Below are positions 1-9,100 of a stretch of DNA of 45,338 bases, in pieces. Origin of the DNA: Armatimonadota bacterium (lineage in GTDB: Bacteria > Cloacimonadota > Cloacimonadia > Cloacimonadales > TCS61); assembly GCA_013203665.1 (NCBI GenBank), contig JABMPU010000081.1, positions 1 through 45,338 on the forward strand, given 5' to 3'. Numbering within the stretch: the stretch's first letter is position 1; the number at the start of each line of letters is the position of its first letter. A model generated the notes under the pieces. The model was not told the origin of the DNA. It made no database searches and saw only the letters and a program-made list of their open reading frames with translations. The position numbers and the translations under genes are program-made.

Positions 1-98
1 AAACGATAGTAAAAAACCCGAGTCGAGAACATTCAAGATAACATTTAAAATCCGAGTCGGGTTAAGCACAACTCGACTCGGGTTTTTTACTATCGTTT
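1..98. repeat. 98-bp perfect long inverted repeat, terminator-like
   Basis: Bases 1-27 and 72-98 are exact reverse complements (27 bp). Each arm carries a run of six A/T next to a C/G-rich core, so either strand would form a hairpin followed by U residues, like a bidirectional terminator. A third copy of the core octamer CCGAGTCG at 52-59 can pair with 74-81 instead. Two mutually exclusive hairpins are therefore possible. The element may extend left of the window. It could be the terminator of an unseen upstream gene or a small MITE-like repeat. Confidence 0.6.
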
Positions 99-140
99 CG
101 CTTGACATTTCTGCCTGAAGCAAGATTTGACTCTTTTGTT

Positions 141-256
141 CCTTCAACCGTCCCGGTTGAAGGACAGGTTTGAGACGACCGTCCCGGTCGGAATATAATG
201 AAACACCGAGATGGTGTTGATGAGTATCTTTGTGTTTCGACCGAGACGGTTGAAAC
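141..256. repeat. Cluster of four short palindromes
   Basis: Four hairpins follow one another: 141-163 (10-bp arms, loop TCC), 176-190 (6-bp arms, loop TCC), 202-218 (arms AACACC/GGTGTT) and 234-256 (arms GTTTCGACCG/CGGTTGAAAC with one wobble, loop AGA). Three of them share the core ACCG-NNN-CGGT. They look like members of one palindromic repeat family placed side by side upstream of cca. No open reading frame of interest crosses them. Confidence 0.6.
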
Positions 257-271
257 AACAATAGACTATTT

Positions 272-371
272 CAGACAGGTTGTTCTCAACTCGAGAATTG
301 CGATCATTTTCAGACAGGTTGTTCTCAACTCGAGAATTGCGATCATTTTCAGACAGGTTGTTCTCAACTCG
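272..371 (+). repeat. 39-bp tandem repeat, about 2.5 copies
   Basis: Copies start at 272, 311 and 350 with an exact period of 39. The first two are identical and the third breaks off after about 22 bases. Each contains CAGACAGGTTGTTCTCAACT and a following CTCGAG. There are no unique spacers, so this is not a CRISPR array. It ends about 40 bases before the cca start and probably lies in its leader. Nothing else is seen in 1-412. Confidence 0.75.
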
Positions 372-412
372 CACTTCGCCACGAGTCCAACCTTATGTGT
401 AAGCAGGAAATT

Positions 413-1762
413 ATGAAAAATATAATAAAAGTCATTTCAGAAACCATCAAAGGAACAAGCTTTGAAAATAATGCTTTCATTGCAGGTGGATTCGTGCGGG
501 ATTTGGTTATGGGCAAACAAAGCAATGATCTGGATATTGTTGTTGCCCTGGAAAATGGTGGTGAAAAATTAGCTGAGTTTCTTTTTGAAAAAGGAGTTTC
601 TTCCAAACCTGTAATATTTGAAAGGTTCGGAACTGCTCTCGTTATAATCGATGGACATAAAGTTGAATTTGTGATGACCAGAAAAGAGAGTTACAGAACG
701 AAATCCCGCAAACCTGATGTGCAAATCGGTACTTTGGAACAAGATGTTTTCAGAAGAGATTTTACGATAAATTCGCTTCTGATGAATATCAGCACGAGCG
801 AGATATTGGATATTACAGAGAAGGGGTTTGCGGATATCAAAAACAGGATAATACGTTCAAGTTCTGAACCGAATATCATTTTTGCTGAAGATCCTCTTAG
901 AATGCTCAGAGCTGTTCGTTTTGCTGTGGAATTGAAATTCAGCATAGAATCTGAAACAGAAAATGGAATTAAAAATAATGCAGATAAATTGGAGGATATT
1001 TCCTGGGAAAGAAGAAGAGATGAGTTAATTAAAATTCTTATTTCTCCATCTCCGGTAAAAGGAATTAGAATGCTGATAGAACTAAACCTGATGAAAAATC
1101 TTATTCCCCAATTTTCTGAAATTATGAATGTTACTCAAAATAGATATCATGATAAAAATGTTCTGGAGCATACTTTAGCAGTTTTGGAAAGAACTCCTGC
1201 CAACCAGGTTTTAAGAGTTTCCGCTTTGCTTCATGATATTGGAAAAGCACGTACTCGAACAGTAGATAAAACAGGAGTACATTTTTATAAACATGAGATT
1301 ATCAGTAGCCGGATGGCAAGGGAAATTCTTAATAGACTAAAGTTCTCCAAAGATGATATCAAAGATGTTTCGTTCATTATAAAAAATCACATGAGATTGA
1401 AAAGTTTTGAAAATAAATTGGAAACTCTTTCGAATAAAGCAATCAGGAAATTGATACTCAGTTCAGGTTCTAACCTTGATATACTACTTGATTTGATTCA
1501 TGCTGATAATTTGAATCATGCAGCGGATTATTGTTTACCGGAGCAAATTCCCGAGATCAGGAAGAGGATTGAGAAAATTAAATTGGAATTAGCAGAAAAC
1601 AAGTTTCCTGTTTCCGGAAGAGATATTATCGATTATTTCAAAATCGGTCCAGGAAAGAAAGTAGGAAGATTGTTATCTAAAGCTGAAGAAATCTGGCACG
1701 AACATCCGAATTGGGGGAAAGGTAAGATTTTAGCTGAGTTAGTAAAAAAATCATTGAGTTAG
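413..1762 (+). CDS. cca: CCA-adding tRNA nucleotidyltransferase with HD domain
   Basis: Class II nucleotidyltransferase of the CCA-adding enzyme/poly(A) polymerase family, which builds or repairs the 3' CCA of tRNA. The N-terminus shows the signature GGFVRD (residues 25-30) and the metal-binding D-L-D (39-41). Next come RRDFTINSL and DPLRMLRAVRFA, the usual nucleotide-recognition blocks. The C-terminal half has an HD domain (LLHDIGKAR) typical of bacterial cca/HD fusions. Length is 449 residues from the ATG at 413. An in-frame ATG at 395 would add six residues, but 413 is preceded by AGGAAA and fits the family start better. The stop is TAG. Whether the enzyme adds the whole CCA or only part cannot be told from sequence alone. 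Confidence 0.93.
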   Translation: MKNIIKVISETIKGTSFENNAFIAGGFVRDLVMGKQSNDLDIVVALENGGEKLAEFLFEKGVSSKPVIFERFGTALVIIDGHKVEFVMTRKESYRTKSRKPDVQIGTLEQDVFRRDFTINSLLMNISTSEILDITEKGFADIKNRIIRSSSEPNIIFAEDPLRMLRAVRFAVELKFSIESETENGIKNNADKLEDISWERRRDELIKILISPSPVKGIRMLIELNLMKNLIPQFSEIMNVTQNRYHDKNVLEHTLAVLERTPANQVLRVSALLHDIGKARTRTVDKTGVHFYKHEIISSRMAREILNRLKFSKDDIKDVSFIIKNHMRLKSFENKLETLSNKAIRKLILSSGSNLDILLDLIHADNLNHAADYCLPEQIPEIRKRIEKIKLELAENKFPVSGRDIIDYFKIGPGKKVGRLLSKAEEIWHEHPNWGKGKILAELVKKSLS

Positions 1763-1870
1763 ACAGAAAATACTGAAATAGACTGAAAAAAGACAATGAA
1801 TAAATTGTGCATTGAGTTAGACTGAAAAAACAATGAATAAATTATGCATTGAGTTAGACAGAAAATACCT
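1752..1870 (+). repeat. Short direct repeats overlapping the cca stop codon
   Basis: CATTGAGTTAGAC occurs at 1752, 1810 and 1847. The first copy spans the cca stop codon. The first and third copies continue with AGAAAATAC, and the second and third are preceded by CAATGAATAAATT(G/A)TG. The gap between cca and rel is thus built largely from duplicated pieces of the cca 3' end. Confidence 0.7.
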
Positions 1871-1940
1871 TTCACTTTTCTTCAGCTTTTTCAGTTTCCC
1901 TCAATGTTTCAGTTTACCTCAATGACCCAGCAAGAGGAAA

Positions 1941-4178
1941 ATGAAAGAACACATAATAAATTTGGAAAATTTTGTTGAAGAAATCAAACTGATTCATGAT
2001 AGGATCGATGAAAAAACTCTATCTGAAGCATTTGCTTTTTCTAAACAAGCTCATAAAAAACAAAAACGCCTTTCCAGAGAACCCTTTATTTCTCATCCTG
2101 CAAATGTAGCCTATATTCTGGCAACCCTGAAAACAGATACAGCAACAATCATTGCCGGATTACTTCACGATATCCTGGAAGATACGGATTTTGTTTATGA
2201 GGATCTGGCTGAGAAATTTGGAACTGAAATCGCAAACTTGGTGGAAGGAGTTACAAAATTAGAGCATTTCAAATATAAAACAAATTTGACTCAAAAGGAA
2301 AAGCAAGCAGAAAATTATCGTAAATTATTGGTTTCTGTAACCAAGGATATTCGAGTAATTCTTATCAAATTTGCAGATAGACTGCATAATATGCGAACCA
2401 TCGAGCATTTGGAAAAATCTAAAATAAAGCGTATTACTGAGGAAACCCTGGATATTTATGTTCCTTTGGTAAACAGGTTTGGGATTGCAAAAATTAAATG
2501 GGAACTTGAAGATCTGTGTCTGAAGTATCTTCATCCCAAAGAATATCAACAAATTGTGGAAGTGATAAAAGAGAAAAGAAATGAACGCGATGAATATCTC
2601 GAAGCGATTATCAAGCCAATCAAAAAGTTTCTAAAAGAAGCAAAAATAGAAGCTGAAGTGTACGGAAGAAGCAAGCATTTTTACAGTATTTATCGCAAGA
2701 AAATCACCAGAAAAATTTCGTATAAAGATTTTTTTGATTTTGCAGCAATCAGGATAGTGGTAAATACAATCGAACAATGTTATACAAGCTTAGGATTAAT
2801 TCATGCCAAATATGAACCCATTGAAAGAAGATTCAGAGATTATATTGCCAGACCCAAACCCAATAATTATCAATCATTACATACGGTTGTGATTGGTCCG
2901 AAAGGCAAAAAAGTTGAGATTCAGATTCGAACGCATCAAATGCATCTTATTGCAGAAGAAGGTATTGCTGCTCACTGGCGTTATAAAGAATTGCAGGAAT
3001 ATTCTGATAAAAAGTATAAAAAAGAAATAAAAAGAATCGAATTGCAAGAATCCGTTGAAGGTCAAATAAACTGGATAAGAAACCTGTTGAATCAAAAATC
3101 TGCTTCAAATTCCTCAGATTTCATCGAGATGCTTCGCTTGAATTTATATCCCGAAATTATTGTGACGATCTCTCCTGATGGTGATTTTATCAAACTTCCC
3201 CTGAATGCTACTCCAGTTGATTTTGCTTTTTCCATTCATACAAAAGTTGGATTACGTTGTATTGGTGCAAAAGTAAATGGCAGGATGGTACCGATCAGAA
3301 CAATTCTGAAAAGCGGAGATATGGTTGAGATTATCACATCTTCCAGGGGAAATCCCAGTAAAGACTGGATAAAGTTTCTTAAAACTTCGAAAGCTCGCCA
3401 AAAAGTCAGGAATTATTTCCGCCAGAAAGAACTGGAAGATGCTATCTATTTGGGAAAAGAGATATTTGAAAAGAAGTGCAGGAAATTCCATTATAAATTC
3501 AAAGATAAAAACGAGTATTCTGAAATTTTTAAAAGATTCAAAGTTAATAATATCAAATCTTTGTTCGTCTTGTTGGGAAAGGGTGAAATATTATTCTCAC
3601 AGATCAAGGAAATTTTTGATGAAAAAGAATCAGAAAGGGTTCACGATTCACAGGCAGAAATGGAAGATTTGTCTGTTGATGAACAGCTATTAGAGGAAAC
3701 GAGACAGAAAGTTCAGGGAATTCGAATCGATGAAATAGATAATTTGATGCTGAACTATGCAAAATGCTGTCATCCTCTGCCTGGTGATGACATTATTGGT
3801 TACACAACCAGGGGAAGAGGAATCACCATACATCGGACAGATTGTTCGAATCCGGGATTTTTGTATTCAAAGAAAAAGGAACCGGAAAGGATCCTTCCTA
3901 TCCAATGGAATTTTTCTTCCAGACAAAAAAGACAAAACAAAATCCATCCAGCGAAAATTAAGGTTACCGGTGATAGCAGTTCCAATTTGATGTTGGATAT
4001 ATTGAACAGGTTTTCCAAGCTGAAAATTGCTTTGGATGATGCCCAGGTTAAGAAGGTTAGTGGAAAAACAATTGGAACTTTTGCTTTTAAAGTAAAAGAT
4101 GATTTTGAACTGCAAAAAATTGTGAATGAAATCAAAGAAATTAAAAATGTGCATTACATTCGTAAGATGAAAATATAG
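1941..4178 (+). CDS. rel: Bifunctional (p)ppGpp synthetase/hydrolase (Rel/SpoT)
   Basis: Stringent-response enzyme of 745 residues with the complete long-RSH layout. The hydrolase HD domain shows H52-P, H76-D77 with E80-D81-T, and ADRLHNMRT near 145-152. The synthetase domain shows YGRSKHFYSIYRK (241-253), RFRDYIARPKPNNYQS (297-312) and VEIQIRT. A TGS domain follows around 408-470, then a Cys-Cys-His zinc-finger segment (NYAKCCHPLPGDDIIGY) and a C-terminal ACT domain (about 668-745). The RFRD motif corresponds to RFKD of bifunctional Rel rather than the acidic ExDD of monofunctional RelA. With an intact HD site, both making and degrading (p)ppGpp is expected. AGAGG lies close upstream of the ATG. 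It follows cca by 178 bases. Confidence 0.95.
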   Translation: MKEHIINLENFVEEIKLIHDRIDEKTLSEAFAFSKQAHKKQKRLSREPFISHPANVAYILATLKTDTATIIAGLLHDILEDTDFVYEDLAEKFGTEIANLVEGVTKLEHFKYKTNLTQKEKQAENYRKLLVSVTKDIRVILIKFADRLHNMRTIEHLEKSKIKRITEETLDIYVPLVNRFGIAKIKWELEDLCLKYLHPKEYQQIVEVIKEKRNERDEYLEAIIKPIKKFLKEAKIEAEVYGRSKHFYSIYRKKITRKISYKDFFDFAAIRIVVNTIEQCYTSLGLIHAKYEPIERRFRDYIARPKPNNYQSLHTVVIGPKGKKVEIQIRTHQMHLIAEEGIAAHWRYKELQEYSDKKYKKEIKRIELQESVEGQINWIRNLLNQKSASNSSDFIEMLRLNLYPEIIVTISPDGDFIKLPLNATPVDFAFSIHTKVGLRCIGAKVNGRMVPIRTILKSGDMVEIITSSRGNPSKDWIKFLKTSKARQKVRNYFRQKELEDAIYLGKEIFEKKCRKFHYKFKDKNEYSEIFKRFKVNNIKSLFVLLGKGEILFSQIKEIFDEKESERVHDSQAEMEDLSVDEQLLEETRQKVQGIRIDEIDNLMLNYAKCCHPLPGDDIIGYTTRGRGITIHRTDCSNPGFLYSKKKEPERILPIQWNFSSRQKRQNKIHPAKIKVTGDSSSNLMLDILNRFSKLKIALDDAQVKKVSGKTIGTFAFKVKDDFELQKIVNEIKEIKNVHYIRKMKI

Positions 4179-4237
4179 CCTTTTTTGGAAACATAATTGA
4201 TAACAGAATTAATTATTGAATTTAAAGAAAAATAGCT

Positions 4238-5446
4238 ATGAAGCCGGAAGCAACGATCCAATCTGAAAAATACGCCAAAAATATCAGAGTTTATCCTACT
4301 TATAGATTTTTTGTGAATATGCTAATAATTGGTCCGATTCTGGTTCCTTATATGCTTTTCAAAGGTATGAGCTATTCACAGATTATGTTACTTCAATCGA
4401 TTTCTGCTATTTCTGTTTTTATTTTTGAAATTCCTACCGGCACAATTGCGGACAAAATATCCAGAAAATTATCCCTTTCATTAGGTGGGATTTTTCTGGG
4501 AATGGGATTATTACTTTATATCATTTTCAAATCTTTTTACATTTTTGCCATTGCAGAAATAATTTTTGGAATTGGACTAACTTTTAATAGTGGTGCTGAT
4601 GCTGCCATACTTTATGAAAGCTTGAAGAAACTGGATAGAAAAAAAGAGTATCAAAAAATGGAAGGTCATGCCGCATTTCTGATTTTTATCGGGCAGGCAG
4701 TTGGTTCTATTTTCAGCGGTTTTCTTTATAAATACAATCCTTCTCTGCCATTTTGGATAAGCCTGGTAAATATCTTTATTGCAGTAATTGTGGCAACTTC
4801 ATTTAAGGATACTGAGCGGAAAAAAAGTGAACATACATATCTTGTTCACGTTTTCAAGAGTATCCATATTTCTTTTAAAACTCCCAGAATTCTCTGGACT
4901 GTTTTGTTTGCAGCGCTCATGGGATTTTCTTTCAGAGTATCTTTTTGGCTTTATCAACCGTATTTTCAGACTGTAAATATTGATGTTCAGTGGTTCGGTG
5001 TAATTTTCTTTTTCTTCAATATGATAGCAGCATTTTCTTCAAAAGTTCTGGTTAAAAAATACTACGACACAAGACCAAGAAAAATCCTGATAAGTCTTGC
5101 ATTCTTATTAGCTTTTACATATTTATTACCAGCGTTATTGATATTTCCCTGGGCTATTGCAATTATTGGATTACAGCAAATAATTAGAGGATTATACAAT
5201 CCCACATTAAGGTTTTATATCAATCATCAGATTAAGGATGAATATCGAGCTACTGTACTTTCTTTGGTGAGTTTAACTGCAAGTTTGAGCTTTGCTATCT
5301 TTTCTCCTTTTGTAGGTATCAGTCTGGATAAATCCGGTACAATTCCAACTTATATCTGGATGGGAACTATCACCGTGGGCGGCACTTTGATGTTGATATT
5401 ATTAAGGAAGTTGCAGAAAATTAAAAAATACAGATCGAACGAATAA
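4238..5446 (+). CDS. Major facilitator superfamily transporter
   Basis: Inner-membrane protein of 402 residues with about 12 hydrophobic segments in two halves. The loop between the second and third segments carries the MFS A-like motif (FEIPTGTIADKISRKLSLSLG), as in drug/metabolite efflux members. It starts 59 bases after rel in the same direction and may be cotranscribed with it. The substrate cannot be assigned. The ribosome-binding site is weak. Confidence 0.85.
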   Translation: MKPEATIQSEKYAKNIRVYPTYRFFVNMLIIGPILVPYMLFKGMSYSQIMLLQSISAISVFIFEIPTGTIADKISRKLSLSLGGIFLGMGLLLYIIFKSFYIFAIAEIIFGIGLTFNSGADAAILYESLKKLDRKKEYQKMEGHAAFLIFIGQAVGSIFSGFLYKYNPSLPFWISLVNIFIAVIVATSFKDTERKKSEHTYLVHVFKSIHISFKTPRILWTVLFAALMGFSFRVSFWLYQPYFQTVNIDVQWFGVIFFFFNMIAAFSSKVLVKKYYDTRPRKILISLAFLLAFTYLLPALLIFPWAIAIIGLQQIIRGLYNPTLRFYINHQIKDEYRATVLSLVSLTASLSFAIFSPFVGISLDKSGTIPTYIWMGTITVGGTLMLILLRKLQKIKKYRSNE

Positions 5447-5611
5447 TTAATAACCGACCTTTTCTTTTTCAATTTCTGTCATCTAACTTGTTGAAAGAAA
5501 TATAGATATAGATTGTAGTAGACAAGTTTTCAAAAAAAACAGGATAATAAGTTGGTCTTCCTCCGAAACTCATCCTGCTGTCCTTCTCTTTTTAACGAGA
5601 ATATAAATGGT

Positions 5612-5648
5612 CTCTCTCGTTCCCAAGTTAAACTTGGGAACGAGAGAG
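5612..5648. repeat. 37-bp palindrome, GTTCCCAA family
   Basis: Arms 5612-5629 and 5631-5648 are exact reverse complements (18 bp) around one base. The core CGTTCCCAAGTT recurs in related form at 39862-39882 (TTCCCAAAC/GTTTGGGAA). A run of A follows on the plus strand, so it is not a classical plus-strand terminator. It looks like a dispersed intergenic palindrome. Confidence 0.65.
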
Positions 5649-5726
5649 AAAAAAGGGAAGGAATCAACCTGCAGCTGACAAGCATAAGAAAAGCAGGAAG
5701 AAATAGAAAAAAATAGCAACAAGTCA

Positions 5727-5752
5727 TCCCTCTCTTGTGATAAAGAGAGGGA
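5727..5752. repeat. Palindrome TCCCTCTCTT/AAGAGAGGGA
   Basis: Ten-base arms at 5727-5736 and 5743-5752 flank a six-base loop, followed by CCGAGGGTGAGTT. It resembles the short REP-like palindromes scattered between genes in this window. It is followed by no U tract, so a terminator role is unlikely. Confidence 0.5.
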
Positions 5753-5850
5753 CCGAGGGTGAGTTAGAAAATATTCAATAAAATTCAACTGGGAAATGTT
5801 AGTTAATAACTGATCAACAATTATATGATTTTAATTAAAACTTTCAAATT

Positions 5851-5885
5851 GTTCGCAAACGTACAGCAGTGTATCGTTAACGAAC
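5851..5885. promoter_or_regulatory. Imperfect dyad, possible enhancer for sigma-54 promoters
   Basis: GTTCG at 5851-5855 and CGAAC at 5881-5885 bound an imperfect inverted repeat (left GTTCGCAAACGTAC, right complement GTTCGTTAACGATAC). Its centre lies about 85 bases upstream of the first sigma-54-like -24 element at 5952. That is a normal distance for an NtrC-type activator site. The assignment is inference from position and symmetry only. Confidence 0.3.
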
Positions 5886-5949
5886 ATTTTTTATATCTCC
5901 AACAAACAACCCCCAAAGCGTAACCTATTATAATATCGCAGATTGAGAT

Positions 5950-5966
5950 TTGGCATAAATAATGCA
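5950..5966 (+). promoter_or_regulatory. Sigma-54-type promoter P1
   Basis: TTGGCATAAATAATGCA has GG at 5952-5953 and GC at 5964-5965 with exactly ten bases between, the spacing required by sigma-54. TGGCA at -24 is canonical, and ATGC replaces the usual TTGC at -12. Transcription would start near 5977, leaving a leader of about 208 bases before the C25 gene. That leader contains the nested hairpin at 6077-6131. Confidence 0.45.
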
Positions 5967-6076
5967 TTATTAAAGTTGTTAATTGTGCTAATTTTTGAGA
6001 TCATTAAATTTATGATTTTTATAATGAGATTTCCCCAAAATTATCATTGTGATAAATCCATAAATAAGGATAATTT

Positions 6077-6131
6077 CTCTGAAGAGCTTATAATCTGTCT
6101 ATCTGTATACAGATAGCAGAAATCTTCAGAG
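6077..6131. promoter_or_regulatory. Nested hairpin/palindrome between two promoters
   Basis: Outer arms 6077-6085 (CTCTGAAGA) and 6123-6131 (TCTTCAGAG) pair exactly. Inside them lies a perfect 18-bp palindrome CTATCTGTATACAGATAG at 6099-6116, extendable with one bulge to TCTG/CAGA. It lies in the leader of a P1 transcript and abuts the -24 element of P2. It could be an RNA structure that limits readthrough from P1, or a protein-binding palindrome. The sequence does not decide. Confidence 0.45.
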
Positions 6132-6132
6132 T

Positions 6133-6149
6133 TGGCATATCTAATGCTT
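6133..6149 (+). promoter_or_regulatory. Sigma-54-type promoter P2
   Basis: TTGGCATATCTAATGCT has GG at 6134-6135 and GC at 6146-6147, again ten bases apart, and closely resembles P1. Transcription would start near 6159. The leader would be about 25 bases, with AAAGGA directly before the ATG at 6185. This is the better placed of the two promoters for the C25 gene. Confidence 0.55.
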
Positions 6150-6184
6150 TTATTTAATGCTAAAATAAATATAAAGGAAAAAAT

Positions 6185-9100
6185 ATGAGAAAATTTATAC
6201 TCTCTTTTGTTTTGGTTTTTGTTTCGTTTTCAGGCTTTGCTATTTGGGTTGAAATTCCGGAAAATTCAGATAAAAAAATGTTCAAAGCAGTTTCAAGAGA
6301 CCTTGAAATAACTGAAGTTGATTTTTCATTAGATGGTTATGAACTTGAAACAATCAACGAAAGTAATGAAAATTACCAGAAGATTTCTTATTGGAACCAA
6401 GGCGAATTTTTAGAAATCGGAAAACCTCATCTTCCCAGGTTTTCAAGATTGGTGGCAATTCCTTTTTCAGGGGATGTATCTTTGGAAATCACTTTTCTCG
6501 AAGATGAGATTTTATCTGATATTACAGTTTATCCACGCCAGGAACTTCGATCCGAAAGCCAAAAATCAAACAGAAATTTCACAAAGGATTCTGATTTCTA
6601 TTCCTCAAATACAATCTTTCCATCGGAAATTGCAGAAATTGATGAACCTGCGATTATGAGAGATTTTCGGATTGTGAATGTAACAATTAATCCATTTCAA
6701 TACAACCCTCAAACCAAAGAACTTCGAATTATAAAAAATTTGCATTTTTCTGTGAATTGTACTGGAATAGGAGGTAGTAACCAGAAAGTTCAAACAAGAA
6801 AAAAATCACGTTCTTTTGAATCATTATACAAATCTACTATTATAAATTATGAACCTGCCATTCAGAGAAATGATGATTTTCAAACCCCGTGTTATCTCTT
6901 TATTTATCCGGATGTTTCCAGCGTAGAACCATTTCTTCAGTTTCTTTTGGATTGGAAGCATCAAAAAGGGTTTGAAGTTGTTGCAGCCAACACATCAGAA
7001 ACCGGTACAACCTTAACCGAAATAAAAAGTTATATCCAAAATGCTTATGACAACTGGGAGAATCCTCCGGAATTTATTTGTATAATTGGCGATGCAGGTG
7101 GAAATTTCTCCATTCCCACAGGACATCTTGATGGTGGTGCGTTCAATGGCGAAGGTGATCAATTCTACACACTTCTGGAGGGTGATGATATTCTGGCAGA
7201 TGTGTTTATCGGGCGTTTATCATTCAATTCATTATTTGAATTCCAGACCATAGTTTCAAAGATATTAAATTATGAAAAAGAACCGTACATTGAGCAAACC
7301 GATTGGTATGATAATGCATTGCTTGTCGGTGATCCAACTGATTCAGGACCATCATGTATTGATACAAAACAGAGCATAAAAGAAATGATTAATCTGAGTG
7401 CTCCAAATATCTATTGCACTGAAGTTTATGATACTTCTCTGGGTTCTTGGGTTTCTCAAATTAATAACGGTTTTAATAATGGAATAAGTTACTTTAATTA
7501 TCGCGGTTTTGTTAATGTAAGCGGATTTAATAATTCCAGTATCGAGAATCTGAATAATGGTTTTATGCTTCCCGTAGCTGTGACCATCACTTGCGTCACA
7601 GGGGATTTTGAGGGTACTAATGATTGCATCAGCGAGAAGTTTTTAAAAGCTGGTGCTCCCAATTCTCCCAAAGGTGCAATTGCTGCAATTGCAACAGCTA
7701 CAGGATATACTCATACTTGTTTCAATAACTGCGTAGATGCGGGAATTTTTTACGGTATTTTTTCAGATGAAATCTATCATATGGGTGGAGCCCTTAATCG
7801 TGGGAAATTGAATCTTTATATCAATTATCCTCAAAATCCGGCAAATGCTGTTAACCAGTTTTCATATTGGAACAACCTGATGGGAGATCCGGGAATGGAA
7901 ATCTGGACCGGAATTCCACAGGAAATGAATGTGCTCTACGATTCCATGGTTGCAATAGGTGCAAATTTTCTGAATGTAACAGTACAAGATGTGAATAACA
8001 TCCCTTTAAAAGATGCCTGGGTTACAATCTTAAAAGGAGATGATGAAATCTTTGAAACCGGTTTCACCGATGAAAATGGGATAATAATTTTACCATTAGA
8101 TTCTGAAAATCCGGGTGAAGTTACATTAACTGTAACTAAACATAATTTTATACCACATTTAGGAAATTTCCAGATTGAACAATCTCAAGTCTTTGTAAAC
8201 GTGTTTGAATATCAGATAAATGATGATAATTTCGGGACATCATCTGGAAATGGAGATGGAAATATTAATCCGGGTGAGGATATTGAACTGATTGTGAGTT
8301 TGAAAAATTCAGGTAATTCAGCGGCATCATCAGTTTCTGCCGTAATTACTTCTGAGAGCGAATTCATCACCATAACAGATGATTATGAGTATTATGGAAA
8401 TATTTCTTCAGGTAATTCGGTATTTTCTGCAGATGATTTTGATATCTCGATTCATACTGATGCTCTGGATGGAACTGAGATAGAAATTGATATTCAAATC
8501 GAAGATAATTCCGGTGCTGATTGGAATGATAAGATTTATCTCTATGTTCAGGGTACGAGTATTATTGTAGACGATTATACAGTTTTAGATAATGATAATG
8601 GAATTTTAGATCCGAGTGAAACTGCAGAGTTGATGGTTACTCTCGAAAATATCGGAGTTATTGGTATTAATGACATTTATGGAGTTATTAGCTGTGATAA
8701 TTTTAATATAACGGTGGATGATTCCATCGGATATTTTGATGTTATTAATGCTGGTAGCCAGTCAATTAATAACAATGACAGATTTGAAATTTCCGCAAGT
8801 TCTCAGGTTTTACCCGGTACACAAATCAATTTTGATTTGCATCTTTATAATTCAACAGGTTTTAATCAAAATATTGATTTTGTTTTGGAAATCGGGGAAG
8901 TAACAATCACAGATCCTTTAGGTCCGGATGATTATGGCTATTACTGTTATGATGATGGAGATATTGGATATTATCACACTCCAACCTATCAATGGATTGA
9001 GATAGATCCGAATTATGGTGGTGTTGGCACAGTTTTACCTTTTTATGATACTGGAAATATGGGAGATACTGAAGTTGTAAATCTTCCATTCGAGTTAAAA

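Noticed and set aside
272-371. CRISPR-like regular repeats upstream of cca
   Set aside because: The period is 39 with identical units and no unique spacers. There are only 2.5 copies and no cas genes.
6474-6659. Small frames inside large genes (for example 6474-6659, 18746-19036, 43302-43634)
   Set aside because: They overlap clearly conserved genes, lack family features and ribosome-binding sites, and are shadows.
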